A DNA stretch of 64,000 nt from Streptomyces sp. MspMP-M5 (GCF_000373585.1 NZ_KB891929.1:124001-188000), one strand, 5' to 3'; shown: positions 26,904 through 36,505, counted from the first letter of the stretch. Numbers and translations are program-made. Notes: a model not told the origin generated them from the sequence alone.

Positions 26904-27904
26904 GGGGGCGGGCGCGGGGGCGCCGCCGGGGCGGGCCCGCGGCGGCCGGCGCGGTGCTGCTGGCCGCGGCGCTGCTCGGCGGCTGCGGGCTGGTCAGCGG
27001 CAGCCCGATGTCCGACGACGTCCGGCCCGGGACGGTGGGCCGCGGACTGCCGCTGAAGGGGGCCGATCTCACCGTCACGTCCAAGGAGTTCACCGAGAAC
27101 ATCGTCCTCGGCCAGATCATGGGGCTGGTGTTCAAGGCGGCCGGCGCCACCGTCATCGACAAGACCAACATCCAGGGCACCATCGGCGCCCGGGAGGCGG
27201 TCCGCACCGGCACCGCCGACGGGATGTACGAGTACACCGGCACCGGCTGGATCACCCACCTCGGGCACGTCGAGCCGATCCCGGACCCGCGGCGGCAGTG
27301 GGCGGCGGTGCGGGACGCCGACCGCCGCAACGGCATCGTCTGGCTGCCGCAGTCCCGGCTGAACAACACCTACGCGCTGGCGCTGAACGCCGCCAACGAG
27401 AGGAAGTACCGGGTGCGCACCCTCTCCGACGTCGCCGCGCTGCTGAAGAAGGACCCCGGCGCGGTCACCCTGTGCGTGGAGAACGAGTTCGCCACCCGCA
27501 ACGACGGCCTGCCCGGCATGGCCAGGGCGTACGGGATGAGCGTCCCGTCGGGCAACGTCCGGCGGATGACCGGCGGCGTGGTCTACACCGAGACGGCGAA
27601 GGGGGCGTCCTGCACCTTCGGCGAGGTGTTCACCACCGACGGCCGGATCAAGGCGATGGGGCTGACGGTGCTGGCGGACGACCGGCACTTCTTCCCCAAC
27701 TACAACGCCGCACCGGAGATCAACGCCCGCAGCATCGCGCGCCATCCGCAGATCGCCGAGGTCCTGGCCCCGGTCACCGCCGCCCTGGACAACGCCGTCG
27801 CCCAGAAGCTCAACGCCGAGGTGGACGTCAAGGGCCAGGACCCGCACCAGGTCGCCAAGGAGTGGCTGCTGAGGGAGGGGTTCATCAAGGAGGGCGGCGG
27901 CTGA
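26900..27904 (+). CDS. Osmoprotectant-binding lipoprotein
   Basis: A 334-residue substrate-binding lipoprotein of the OpuAC/ProX type. A signal peptide ends in the lipobox LLGGCGL, giving an acylated Cys at about residue 32. The mature domain begins LTVTSKEFTENIVLGQIMGL, a hallmark of quaternary-ammonium binders, with TGTADGMYEYTGTGW later. It begins at GTG 26900, overlapping the permease stop. It should capture glycine betaine or a related compound for the transporter. Confidence 0.93.
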   Translation: MRGRARGRRRGGPAAAGAVLLAAALLGGCGLVSGSPMSDDVRPGTVGRGLPLKGADLTVTSKEFTENIVLGQIMGLVFKAAGATVIDKTNIQGTIGAREAVRTGTADGMYEYTGTGWITHLGHVEPIPDPRRQWAAVRDADRRNGIVWLPQSRLNNTYALALNAANERKYRVRTLSDVAALLKKDPGAVTLCVENEFATRNDGLPGMARAYGMSVPSGNVRRMTGGVVYTETAKGASCTFGEVFTTDGRIKAMGLTVLADDRHFFPNYNAAPEINARSIARHPQIAEVLAPVTAALDNAVAQKLNAEVDVKGQDPHQVAKEWLLREGFIKEGGG

Positions 27905-28044
27905 GGCCCGCGCCCGGTGGGGCGAGTGTGGGGAAAAGGGCCCGGATCCCCGCAAGATCACGTATGGTTGCGCCACTCGAAAACGAACAAGTGTCGCAGT
28001 CGTCGTAAGGGTGGCCGCGGCAGGGGGAAAGGGCAGAAAACTCC

Positions 28045-28467
28045 ATGAAGGCTTCCCGTGTCCGGCGCGGTGTCGCCGGTGCCGCCACCGTCGTCGCCCT
28101 GGCCGGGGCCGGCGTCCTGGCCACCGCGCCGATGGCCTCGGCCAAGGCCAACCTGATCCACATCGACAAGGTCGCGCTGGCCGCACCGGGTCTGAAGGTG
28201 AACGTCACGTACTCCTGCGACCCCGGCATGCACCACGAGCTGGTCGCCAACGCCGAGCAGCTCACCTCCTCGAAGCTGGCGAAGACCGGCGCCGGCACGA
28301 TCAAGGGCGACAAGCTCGTCTGCGACTACGCCGACCACGTCGCGCAGGTGAAGCTCAAGCCGGGCTTCGGCAGCTTCGCCAAGGGCGACGAGGTGAAGAT
28401 CACCGTCTTCTACTTCGACGAGGACGGCTTCCGCTACGCCGACCAGGAGACCATCGCCACCGTCTGA
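28045..28467 (+). CDS. Small secreted protein
   Basis: A 140-residue exported protein with a clear signal peptide (SRVRRGVAGAATVVALAGAG, cleavage near MASAKA). The ~110-residue mature part is beta-rich with two cysteines (TYSCDPGMH and KLVCDYADH) about 47 apart that could form a disulfide, giving an Ig-like or enediyne-antitumour-protein-like look. No catalytic motif. Family not identified; it has its own upstream region of 140 bp. Confidence 0.75.
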   Translation: MKASRVRRGVAGAATVVALAGAGVLATAPMASAKANLIHIDKVALAAPGLKVNVTYSCDPGMHHELVANAEQLTSSKLAKTGAGTIKGDKLVCDYADHVAQVKLKPGFGSFAKGDEVKITVFYFDEDGFRYADQETIATV

Positions 28468-28498
28468 GCGCGGCGCCGGCCGCCCTCGGGCCCTCGGC

Positions 28499-29284
28499 TC
28501 AGCCGGTGCAACTGGGCACCTTCGCACCGGAGTTGAGGGCCTTGAGGGCGTCCACCGCGCCGTCCAGGGTGGTGACGGGGATCAGCCGCATCCCGGCGGG
28601 GAGTTCGGCGCGGGCGTCCGTGCACTCCGCGCGCGGCACGAGGAAGACCGTCGCCCCGTCGCGGCGCGCGGCCTGGGTCTTCAGGGCCACCCCGCCGACC
28701 GCGCCGACCGTGCCGTCGGCGTCGATGGTGCCGGTCCCCGAGACGGTCCGGCCGCCGGTGAGGTCGTGCCCGGCGCCGTCGCCGTCGAGCTTGTCGACGA
28801 TGCCCAGCGCGAACAGCAGGCCCGCGCTGGGCCCGCCGATGTCCGCCAGGCTCAGGGTGACCTTGACGTCCTTGGGGGACTTGCCCAGCCGGCTCAGCGC
28901 GGCCCGGGTGGCGCTGTCCTGCGACTGCTTCATCTGCTCGGCGTTGTGCTCGGCGATCTCCTCGGTGTTGTTGCCCACCGGGTAGACCGAGTCGCGCGGC
29001 ATCACCGCCTCGTCGGTGCGGAACCACGCCCGGACGATGTCCGGCAGGTGGACGGAGGCGTCCGGTCCGGTGGCGGTGATGGAGGTCATCCGCAGCTGCC
29101 CGCTGGTGTCGCGGGTGGGGGCGCCGGAGATGGTGATCACCGGCTTGCCCTTGTCGTCGCCGAGGACGTTGGCGGTGACGCCCGGATAGGCGACCGAGTA
29201 CGGCAGCGGCGCCAGGGCCGCGGTCACGAGGACGGCGAGGACGAGGGCGGTGCAGACCAGCAGGGCACGGGCGCGTGAAGACAC
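28499..29284 (-). CDS. Membrane-anchored Lon-like (S16) serine protease
   Basis: A 261-residue protein. Residues 6-28 form one membrane helix. The C-terminal half is a Lon proteolytic domain without ATPase: the catalytic Ser is in DIGGPSAGLLFALGI and the Lys in GAVGGVALKTQAARR, with the strand RTVSGTGTIDADGTVG between. It is a stand-alone S16 protease of a type common in actinobacteria, probably facing outward. The substrate is unknown. Confidence 0.88.
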   Translation of the reverse strand: MSSRARALLVCTALVLAVLVTAALAPLPYSVAYPGVTANVLGDDKGKPVITISGAPTRDTSGQLRMTSITATGPDASVHLPDIVRAWFRTDEAVMPRDSVYPVGNNTEEIAEHNAEQMKQSQDSATRAALSRLGKSPKDVKVTLSLADIGGPSAGLLFALGIVDKLDGDGAGHDLTGGRTVSGTGTIDADGTVGAVGGVALKTQAARRDGATVFLVPRAECTDARAELPAGMRLIPVTTLDGAVDALKALNSGAKVPSCTG

Positions 29285-29405
29285 CCCGCCACCCTAAATG
29301 ACCCCCGCCCCGTCCGCCCCGTGCGGCGCCCTGGGCACACGGCAGCGCCACAGGGTCCCCACACGGGCCGCCTGCGCTGCGCCGGTCCGGCGTGGCGCCG
29401 CCGGT

Positions 29406-30047
29406 TCAGCGCAGCGCCTCGGAGACCTCCCGGGCCGCGTCCACCACCCGCGGCCCGATCCGCGCCCCGACGTCGTCCGCCAGCAGCACCACGCCCACGC
29501 TGCCCTCTATGCCGCTGACCCCGAGCAGCGGCGCCGCGGCACCGCTGGCGCCGGCCTCCAACTCCCCGTGCGTCAGGGCGAGTCCACCGTCGTGGAGGCG
29601 GCCCTGGCGGGCCTTGAGGATGGCCCGGCCGGCGGCCCCGCGGTCCAGCGGGTGGCGGAACCCGGCGCGGTAGGCGACGTGGTAGTCGGTCCAGGTCGGC
29701 TCGACGACCGCGACCGCCAGCGCCTCGGTGCCGTCGACGAGGGTGAGGTGCGCGGTGGCGCCGACGTCCTCGGCGAGCGACCGCAGCGCCGGCAGTGCGG
29801 CCTCTCTGACCAGCGGGTGGACCTGGCGGCCCAGGCGCAGCACGCCCAGCCCGACCCGGGCCCGGCCGCCGGCGTCCCGGCGCACCAGGGCGTGCTGCTC
29901 CAGCGTGGCCAGCAGGCGGTAGACCACGGTGCGGTTGACGCCGAGCTTCTGCGACAGCTCGGTGACGGTCAGCCCGTGGTCGGTGTCGGCGAGCAGTTTG
30001 AGGACGCGCAGTCCTCGGTCGAGCGTCTGGGAGGTCTCTGCGGTCAC
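29406..30047 (-). CDS. IclR-family transcriptional regulator
   Basis: A 213-residue regulator. The N-terminal winged HTH (TVTELSQKLGVNRTVVYRLLATLEQHALVRR) is followed by an IclR effector domain (VGATAHLTLVDGTEALAVAVVEP). The GTG at 30047 lies 4 nt after AGGAGGGG and overrides the longer open frame upstream. The effector domain seems slightly short at its C-terminus. The target is not evident; neither neighbour is a typical IclR-controlled catabolic gene. Confidence 0.88.
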   Translation of the reverse strand: MTAETSQTLDRGLRVLKLLADTDHGLTVTELSQKLGVNRTVVYRLLATLEQHALVRRDAGGRARVGLGVLRLGRQVHPLVREAALPALRSLAEDVGATAHLTLVDGTEALAVAVVEPTWTDYHVAYRAGFRHPLDRGAAGRAILKARQGRLHDGGLALTHGELEAGASGAAAPLLGVSGIEGSVGVVLLADDVGARIGPRVVDAAREVSEALR

Positions 30048-30408
30048 GACGCCCCTCCTGGAGTGAGTGGCGGCGTCCGTACGCGGAGCGCTGTTCGTCC
30101 CGGAAACAGCGCCCTGGAGCCGCCGGCCGCTGTGCACCGGCTGCGCTCCGCGGCGGCGCTGCCACGGGGCGTGTGCGTGACCGGGACAGTAGCGAGCCAC
30201 TCCGGTCAGCGGAAGAGTCCGTCCAGAATCCGGGCGCGGTCGCCCGGAATATCCGGGCTCGTCCGCACCGTGGGCCGCCCCCGGAGGCACCAGGATGCGC
30301 CACCCCGCTGCGGGGTGGCAGTGTGCCCCGCGAGCCGGCCGACCGGGCCCGCGCCACGCACCCGCACCGTTCCCCCACCGAACCCGCACCGGGCCTCCCC
30401 GGCTGCGC
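30048..30408. other. Gene-free stretch between the IclR and helicase genes
   Basis: 361 bp. It should hold the IclR promoter and the helicase 3' end. Several antisense frames stay open because of GC bias but none has a family signature or ribosome site. Confidence 0.4.
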
Positions 30409-32202
30409 TCAGCGCATCCGCGTCGCCCACTCCCGCACCTTCCGGATGCGCTCGTTGAGCTGCCCGGCCGTGGCCTCCGCGCTCGGCGGGCCGCCGCACA
30501 CCCGGCGCAGCTCGGTGTGGATCACCCCGTGCGGTTTGCCGCTCTGGTGGACGTAGGCGCCGACCAGCGTGTTGAGCTGCTTGCGGAGCTCCAGCAGCTC
30601 CTTGTGCGTGACCACCGGCCGCCGCTCGGCCGGGATCTCCAGCAGGTCCGCCTCGCTGTCCGGCTTCTTCCGGCTGTGCGCTATCTGCCGGGCCTGCCGC
30701 TTCTGCAGCAGCAGCTGCACCTGGTCGGGCTCCAGCAGCCCGGGGATGCCGAGGTAGTCCTGCTCCTCCTCGCTGCCCGCGTGCGCCTGCATGCCGAACT
30801 CGGCGCCGTCGTAGAGGACCCGGTCGAAGACCGCCTCCGACTCCAGCGCCTCGAAGGAGAACTGCTCCTGCTCTCCGGTGTCCTCGTCCTGCTGCTTGTT
30901 CGCCTCGTCCAGCTCCTTCTCGGACTCGGCGTACGGGTCCTCCTCACCGTCCTTCTTCGGCTTGTCGAGGACGTGGTCGCGCTCGACCTCCATCTCGTTG
31001 GCGAAGCCGAGCAGCATCGGGACGGTGGGCAGGAAGACCGACGCGGTCTCGCCTCGCCTGCGGGACCGCACGAAGCGGCCGACGGCCTGCGCGAAGAACA
31101 GCGGGGTGGAGATCGTGGTGGCGTACACCCCGACCGCCAGCCGGGGCACGTCCACGCCCTCGGACACCATCCGGACCGCGACCATCCAGCGGTCGTCGGA
31201 GTGCGCGAAGTCGTCGATCCGCTGCGAGGCGCCCGCGTCGTCGGACAGCACCAGGGTCGCGCCCTCGCCGGTGATCTCCCGGATCAGCTTGGCGTACGCC
31301 CGGGCCTGCTCCTGGTCGGAGGCGATGACCAGCGCACCGGCGTCCGGGATGCCCTTGCGGACCTCGGTCAGCCGCCGGTCGGCGGCCCGCAGCACGTTCG
31401 GCATCCACTCGCCGCGCGGGTCCAGCGCGGTGCGCCACGCCTGCGAGACGGCGTCCTTGGTCATCGGCTCGCCGAGCCGGGCCGCGATCTCGTCGCCGGC
31501 CTTGGTGCGCCAGCGCATGTTGCCGCTGTAGGAGAGGAAGATCACCGGGCGGACGACGCCGTCGGCGAGGGCGTTGCCGTAGCCGTAGGTGTAGTCCGCG
31601 GACGACCGGCGGATCCCGTCGTTGCCCTCCTCGTACGAGACGAACGGGATCGGGTTGGTGTCGGAGCGGAACGGGGTGCCGGTCAGCGCCAGCCGCCGGG
31701 TCGCCGGCTCGAACGCCTCCAGGCACGCCTCGCCCCACGACTTGGAGTCGCCGGCGTGGTGGATCTCGTCCAGGATCACCAGGGTTTTGCGCTGCTCGAT
31801 GCGGTTGCGGTGCAGCATCGGGCGGACCCCGACACCGGCGTAGGTGATCGCGATTCCGTGGTACTCGCGGCCCAGCGGGCCGGCACTGTACTCCGGGTCG
31901 AGCTTGATGCCGATCCGGGCCGCGGCCTCCGCCCACTGCTTCTTCAGGTGCTCGGTCGGCGCGACCACCGTGACCTGCTGCACGACGTGGTGGTGCAGCA
32001 GCCACGAGGCGAGGGTGAGCGCGAAGGTGGTCTTGCCGGCGCCGGGCGTGGCCACGGCGAGGAAGTCCCTGGGCTGGGTCTGGAGGTACCGGTCCATGGC
32101 CGCCTGCTGCCAGGCACGCAGCTTGTTCGCGGTACCCCACGGGGCCCGCCCCGGGAAGGCCGGGGACAGGTGATGACTGTTGGTGGCGCTGGTGGTAGTC
32201 AC
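30409..32202 (-). CDS. DEAH-box superfamily 2 helicase (RadD/ERCC3-like)
   Basis: A 597-residue SF2 helicase. Motif I is ATPGAGKTTFA (about 50-60), II is LVILDEIHHAGD, III is LTGTPFRS, and VI is QAVGRFVRSRRR. An acidic insert (KKDGEEDPYAESEKELDEANK) separates the second RecA lobe from a C-terminal helical region. It resembles actinobacterial ATP-dependent DNA repair helicases. It stands alone. Nucleic acid target unknown. Confidence 0.88.
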   Translation of the reverse strand: MTTTSATNSHHLSPAFPGRAPWGTANKLRAWQQAAMDRYLQTQPRDFLAVATPGAGKTTFALTLASWLLHHHVVQQVTVVAPTEHLKKQWAEAAARIGIKLDPEYSAGPLGREYHGIAITYAGVGVRPMLHRNRIEQRKTLVILDEIHHAGDSKSWGEACLEAFEPATRRLALTGTPFRSDTNPIPFVSYEEGNDGIRRSSADYTYGYGNALADGVVRPVIFLSYSGNMRWRTKAGDEIAARLGEPMTKDAVSQAWRTALDPRGEWMPNVLRAADRRLTEVRKGIPDAGALVIASDQEQARAYAKLIREITGEGATLVLSDDAGASQRIDDFAHSDDRWMVAVRMVSEGVDVPRLAVGVYATTISTPLFFAQAVGRFVRSRRRGETASVFLPTVPMLLGFANEMEVERDHVLDKPKKDGEEDPYAESEKELDEANKQQDEDTGEQEQFSFEALESEAVFDRVLYDGAEFGMQAHAGSEEEQDYLGIPGLLEPDQVQLLLQKRQARQIAHSRKKPDSEADLLEIPAERRPVVTHKELLELRKQLNTLVGAYVHQSGKPHGVIHTELRRVCGGPPSAEATAGQLNERIRKVREWATRMR

Positions 32203-32329
32203 GGTCTCCGTCGGCTGAGGTCGGCGATCGGCAACCGCGTCAGCCTACCGGTGCCCCCCGGCCCGCCCGGCGCGGAACGGCGGCTCCCGCGACGGGGTGG
32301 GAGCCAGCTCACACCGGCCCGCCGGGCAG

Positions 32330-33913
32330 TCACCGGCCCCCGGCCCGGCCGGTCTTCGGGCGCAGCCGGGCGGAGAGGAGCGCACCGGCCGCCGCCACCG
32401 CCGCCATCGCCGCGAAGACGGCCAGGAAGGCGGCGGGATGGCTCACCGCGGCGCCCGCGGGACCGCCCGGCGCGGCGCCGGCCGCGGCGATCGAGCCCCC
32501 GCCGAAGGCCACGAACAGCACCCCGCTGACACCGACGAAGGTCACGTTGCCCAGCGCGTCGGACATCTGCAGCGAGGCGGAGTTGCTGCCGGCCTCCTCC
32601 GGCCGGGAGAGCTTGAGCAGCAGCACGCCACCGCTGGAGATGTTCAGCCCCATGCCGAACCCGCCTATCGTCCACGCCGCGGCCACCGTCCAGACCGGCA
32701 CCCCGTCGATCAGCACCAGCGGCACCAGCACGATCGCCGTGGCCAACAGGGCCATCCCCAGGCCCATCAGCCGCTCGCGGTGGGCGTCCAGACCCGGGCG
32801 GCTCTGCACGTACGAGCCGAGCGCCCAGGTCAGACCGCCTCCGGTGAGGGAGAGGCCGGCGAGGGTGGCGGACAGCCCGCGCTGGGTGACCAGCAGCAGC
32901 GGGATGAAGCTCTCGGCGGCGACCAGCGCCCCGGCGGCCAGGCCGCGCATCAGCACCACCGTCGGCAGTCCGCGGCCGGCCCGGAACGTGCCGCGCGGCA
33001 GCAGCCGCACGATCGCCGGGGCCAGCAGCGCCAGCCCGACGGCGGCCGGCAGCAGCGCGATCCAGCTCGGGTGCTGGCCCGCGTACTGCAGCAGCGACGC
33101 GCCCACCGCGACGGCCAGCGCCAGCCGGCAGCGGCGGCTGCCCAGGATCTGCCGGAGGCCGCCGTCCGGCGCCGGGGCCGTGCGCGGCAGCTTGCGCAGC
33201 GCCGGCAGCATCACCCCGAGCGGCAGGAGTATCAGCACGGGTATGGAGAGGAACACCCAGCGCCAGCCGAGCTGTTCGGTGACCGTCCCGGCGACCAGCG
33301 GGCCGACGATCACCGGCACCACCCAGGCCGCCGAGAACGACGCCATGACCGCCGGCCGCAGCCGCTCGGGATAGCCGCGGCCGACGACGACGTACAGCGC
33401 CACCACCGCCAGGCCGCCGCCCAGTCCCTGCACACCGCGTCCGGCGACGAACATCCCCATGCTCTGCGCCCCGCCGGCGATCACCAGCCCGGCGCCGAAC
33501 GCCGCTATCCCGCTGAACAGCGGCGCCAGCGGCCCGCGCCGGTCGCTCCACACCCCCGAGAGCGCCATCGCGAACAGGCTGGCCGTGAAGAACGCCGAGA
33601 AGGCGAAGGCGTAGAGCCCGATGCCGTCGAGGGCCCGGGCCGCCACCGGCATGGCGGTGTTCACCGCGCTCGCCTCGAAGGCGATGAGGGAGACGACGGA
33701 GATGATGCCGAGGGTCAGGGCGCGGTGCTCCCGGCCGAGGACGCCGCCGGAGCCCTCCGTCGGCGGAGCCGCGGGCGGGGTCCGTTCCCCGGCCCCGGGC
33801 ACCTGGCCCGCTTCCGGGGCGGTGGTGGCAGTGGTGGCGGTGGCAGATGCGGCGGTGCTGCCCGTCGCGGCCGCGGGGGCCGCGTCTACCGGGCTCGAAG
33901 GGTCAGCGGTCAT
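32330..33913 (-). CDS. MFS exporter, DHA2-like (14 TM)
   Basis: A 527-residue major facilitator. A ~60-residue Ala/Thr/Pro-rich N-terminus precedes the first helix. The MFS motif A loop appears as SGVWSDRRGPLAPL, and motif C as AAWVVPVIVGPLVAGTV, typical of drug/H+ antiporters. About 14 hydrophobic segments can be counted. The start at 33913 was chosen because the upstream open frame is low-complexity and antisense to the next gene. Substrate unknown; efflux of a small molecule is likely. Confidence 0.85.
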   Translation of the reverse strand: MTADPSSPVDAAPAAATGSTAASATATTATTAPEAGQVPGAGERTPPAAPPTEGSGGVLGREHRALTLGIISVVSLIAFEASAVNTAMPVAARALDGIGLYAFAFSAFFTASLFAMALSGVWSDRRGPLAPLFSGIAAFGAGLVIAGGAQSMGMFVAGRGVQGLGGGLAVVALYVVVGRGYPERLRPAVMASFSAAWVVPVIVGPLVAGTVTEQLGWRWVFLSIPVLILLPLGVMLPALRKLPRTAPAPDGGLRQILGSRRCRLALAVAVGASLLQYAGQHPSWIALLPAAVGLALLAPAIVRLLPRGTFRAGRGLPTVVLMRGLAAGALVAAESFIPLLLVTQRGLSATLAGLSLTGGGLTWALGSYVQSRPGLDAHRERLMGLGMALLATAIVLVPLVLIDGVPVWTVAAAWTIGGFGMGLNISSGGVLLLKLSRPEEAGSNSASLQMSDALGNVTFVGVSGVLFVAFGGGSIAAAGAAPGGPAGAAVSHPAAFLAVFAAMAAVAAAGALLSARLRPKTGRAGGR

Positions 33914-34086
33914 CGGGCCAGCGTAAGGGCCGTAAAGGCGCTGCGCCCCTGTCCGGAGGCGGGGATTCCCTCGGCCATCGGTCCTACGCCGCGGCCCGTG
34001 ACCGCCCCCGCATCCGGCCCCACACCCGGCCCCGCCACGGCCTTCCGGTCGCCGGGCGGCGGCGCACCGTCCGGCAAGCTGTCCGT

Positions 34087-34950
34087 ATGCCGCACTTCCG
34101 CACCTACGACGCCACCGAGCTGCACTACCGCGTGCTCGGGCCCGCCGGCTCATCGCTGCCGCCCCTGGTGTGCCTGGCCGGCGGGCCGGGCCGGGACGCC
34201 GCCTACCTGGGCGACCTCGGCGGCCTGGCGGAGCACCGGCAGCTGATCGTCCCGGACAGCCGCGGCACCGGCGCCTCCCCCGCCGCCGCGGACCCCGGGC
34301 GGTACGCCTTCCCGCACCTCGCCGAGGACGTCGAGGCCCTCCGCGCCCACCTGGGCCTGGCACGCTTCGCCCTCCTCGGCCACGACGCGGGGGCCACGGT
34401 GGCGCAGGCGTACGCCGCGGCCCATCCGGAGCGGCTGACCCGCCTGGTGCTGGTCTGCCCCGGCTCCCGACTCCAGGGCGAACTCCCCGACGACGCACGG
34501 GAGATCTTCGAGGCCCGCAGGCACGAGGAGTGGTGGCCGCGGGCCGCGGTGGCGGTCCGGGAACTGGCCGAGGCGGCCGACCTGGCGCAGGTCCGCGCGC
34601 TGCTGCACGACGCGGCACCGCTGGCCTACGGGCGCTGGGACGCACCGCAGCGGGCCCACGCGGCCGCCGAGGGCGCGCAGTTGGGGCCCGTACCGCGCGC
34701 CGGCTTCTGGCAGGGCGTGGACGAAGCCACCCGGCGGGCGCTGCTGGCGGGACTGCGGCACACCGGCTGTCCGGTCCTGGTGGTCACCGGCGACCGGGAC
34801 GCGATCGCCGGGATGCGGGCGGGCGAGCTGGTCGCCGCCTCCTTCCCCGACGCCCGGCTGCGCCCGCTGCACCTCGTGGGCCACTACCCCTGGGTCGACG
34901 AACCGGACCTCTTCCGCCCGCTCGTCGAGGCGTTCCTCCACACCCCCTGA
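34087..34950 (+). CDS. Alpha/beta hydrolase with Asp at the nucleophile position
   Basis: A 287-residue alpha/beta-hydrolase. The oxyanion segment is LAGGPGRDA, and the nucleophile elbow reads LLGHDAGATVA, with Asp where lipases and peptidases have Ser. The acid is in VTGDRDAI and the His in VGHYPWVDEP. The HGGP-like loop suggests the proline-iminopeptidase group, but Asp in GHDxG is the haloalkane dehalogenase/epoxide hydrolase signature. Monocistronic, just upstream of tRNA-Cys. Confidence 0.85.
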   Translation: MPHFRTYDATELHYRVLGPAGSSLPPLVCLAGGPGRDAAYLGDLGGLAEHRQLIVPDSRGTGASPAAADPGRYAFPHLAEDVEALRAHLGLARFALLGHDAGATVAQAYAAAHPERLTRLVLVCPGSRLQGELPDDAREIFEARRHEEWWPRAAVAVRELAEAADLAQVRALLHDAAPLAYGRWDAPQRAHAAAEGAQLGPVPRAGFWQGVDEATRRALLAGLRHTGCPVLVVTGDRDAIAGMRAGELVAASFPDARLRPLHLVGHYPWVDEPDLFRPLVEAFLHTP

Positions 34951-35073
34951 GCCCGCCGGCCCGCCGTCCACCGCCCTTACGTGAACCGCGTGTTGCAGCC
35001 TCATGGCAGCCCGCCCGCCGCCCTTGCCCGGCCCCCCACCCGGCCGCCTACAGTCGGAGACGCACCGCATCCC

Positions 35074-35145
35074 GGCCGTGTGCCCGAGTGGTTCAGGGGC
35101 TCGCCTGCAAAGCGAGTTACGTGGGTTCGAATCCCGCCACGGCCT
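35074..35145 (+). tRNA. tRNA-Cys (GCA)
   Basis: A complete 72-nt cloverleaf. Acceptor GGCCGTG pairs with CACGGCC (discriminator T), the D-arm contains CCCGAGTGGTTCAGGGG, the anticodon stem CTCGC/GCGAG surrounds CTGCAAA with anticodon GCA, and the T-arm is GTGGG-TTCGAAT-CCCGC. CCA is not encoded. The gene is intact on the chromosome side although an element is integrated in its 3' half. Confidence 0.95.
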
Positions 35146-35147
35146 CT
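35104..35147 (+). repeat. attL: 44-bp core, tRNA-Cys 3' half
   Basis: The segment from the anticodon loop (CCTGCAAAGCG) to the tRNA 3' end plus two bases is repeated exactly at 52510-52553. The flanking bases differ on both sides (G versus A, and A versus T). This is the usual tyrosine-integrase core overlapping a tRNA anticodon loop. Confidence 0.95.
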
Positions 35148-35168
35148 ACTGCCTTCACCAGGCAAAAG

Positions 35169-35204
35169 AAAAGGGCGGCACCCCATGAGGGGTGCCGCCC
35201 TTTT
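35169..35204. terminator. Bidirectional terminator between tRNA-Cys and int
   Basis: AAAAGGGCGGCACCCC, the tetraloop ATGA, and GGGGTGCCGCCCTTTT form a perfect 16-bp stem with A- and T-tracts. It lies just inside attL and would stop both tRNA read-through into the element and int read-through into the chromosome. Confidence 0.9.
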
Positions 35205-35227
35205 GGCCGTCCGTCTCAGTTCCCGTC

Positions 35228-36505
35228 TCAGTTCGCCGGTACGAGGACACCGGCCGCGCCGCCGTCGTCATCGTCCGGCCGGTCCGTCTCGGTCTTCCAG
35301 ATCAGGCCGTCGACCTGCCTCGCCACGTCGGCCCGCACCGCATCGACCATGTGCTGATACCGCGCGGCCATGGCGGTTGTCGACCATCCCATGAGGCCCA
35401 TGACGGCCCTCTCGGGTACCCCGAGGATCAGCAGGACCGTGGCGGCCGTATGGCGCGCGTCGTGCAGACGCCCGTCACGGACGTTCGCCTCTCCCAGAAG
35501 TGCCTTCCACTCGAACCAGTCCCTGCGGTGGGACGGACTACGCCCGTGTTCGTCGGCGAACACCCAGCCGCCTTCCACCCATCGCTTCCCGGCTGTCTCG
35601 CGCTCTGCGTCCTGCGCCTTGCGATGAGCCCGGAGCAGGTCAACGAGCTGTTCCGGAAGGCCGACCGCGCGGCGGCCGGCACGCGACTTGGTGGTGGACG
35701 TCTCCGGGTTGCTGCGTCGCCTCTGCGGGCAGTATCCGGCCTTGCGCCCGCAGGGCTCCGCGCACCCGTGCGCGTACTGCGCGCGGTGGCGGCTGCGGCG
35801 AACCACGAGGAAACCCCCGTCAAGGTCGATGTCCTCCCACTTCAGGCCCAGTACTTCCCCCTGACGCAGTCCGAGGGCGAGGGCAACCGCCCAACGTGCC
35901 GAGTTGCGGTGCCGGTCGGCGGCCTTCAGCAGACGCTGGACCTCTTGCACGCTGTAGGGCTCCACCTCGTACTCACCCACCTTTGGGGCCTTGGCCAACT
36001 GGACGGGGTTCTTCCCGAGGTGGCCGCGCCGAACGGCCTCGTTCAGCGCGGCCCGGAACGTACGGTGCGCCTGGTGAGCGGTCGCAGCCTTGCTGCCGTT
36101 GGCCTGCATCTTCGCGTAGAACGCCTCGATGTGCTCAGGCTTGAGCCTGTCGAGACGGTGAGCGCCCAAGCCGGGGATGAGGTGCTTCCGAACGGCCACG
36201 CTGTACCCCACCATCGTGTTGTCGTTGACCGCGAGGGGCGCGACGTTCTCAATCCAGTGCGTCAGCCACGCCTTGACCGTCCAGGGCTTGCCCGGCTTGC
36301 GCACGGTCTTGGCGTCGCGCTGCCGCTCCAAATCGCGTACGGCGGAGGTGACTTCCGCTCGCGTCTTGCGCTCTACGTGGCGACGATCGGGCTTACCGTC
36401 GTCGCGTACGCCGACAGTGACGCGACCGTGCCACTTGCCATCCTTGCCGAGGTAGATGGAACTGCGGCCGTTCGGCTGTCGGGTGCGCTTCTTCTCTTCT
36501 GCCAC
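35228..36505 (-). CDS. int: Tyrosine site-specific integrase
   Basis: A 425-residue phage-type integrase. Residues 10-60 form an AP2-like arm-binding domain (GRSSIYLGKDGKWHGRVTVG), 75-175 a SAM-like core-binding domain, and the rest is catalytic. Visible active-site residues are Arg in LALGLRQGEVLGLKW, His and Arg in LHDARHTAATVLL (about 348-352), and the Tyr nucleophile in AARYQHM (about 383). A cysteine-rich insert (YAHGCAEPCGRKAGYC) lies between. GTG start. It recombines tRNA-Cys attB with attP. One of the four conserved leader hairpins sits 36 nt before its start. Confidence 0.95.
   Translation of the reverse strand: MAEEKKRTRQPNGRSSIYLGKDGKWHGRVTVGVRDDGKPDRRHVERKTRAEVTSAVRDLERQRDAKTVRKPGKPWTVKAWLTHWIENVAPLAVNDNTMVGYSVAVRKHLIPGLGAHRLDRLKPEHIEAFYAKMQANGSKAATAHQAHRTFRAALNEAVRRGHLGKNPVQLAKAPKVGEYEVEPYSVQEVQRLLKAADRHRNSARWAVALALGLRQGEVLGLKWEDIDLDGGFLVVRRSRHRAQYAHGCAEPCGRKAGYCPQRRRSNPETSTTKSRAGRRAVGLPEQLVDLLRAHRKAQDAERETAGKRWVEGGWVFADEHGRSPSHRRDWFEWKALLGEANVRDGRLHDARHTAATVLLILGVPERAVMGLMGWSTTAMAARYQHMVDAVRADVARQVDGLIWKTETDRPDDDDGGAAGVLVPAN

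Noticed and set aside
30048..30408. Small ORFs between the IclR and helicase genes
   Set aside because: No ribosome sites, domains or codon bias beyond the GC effect.
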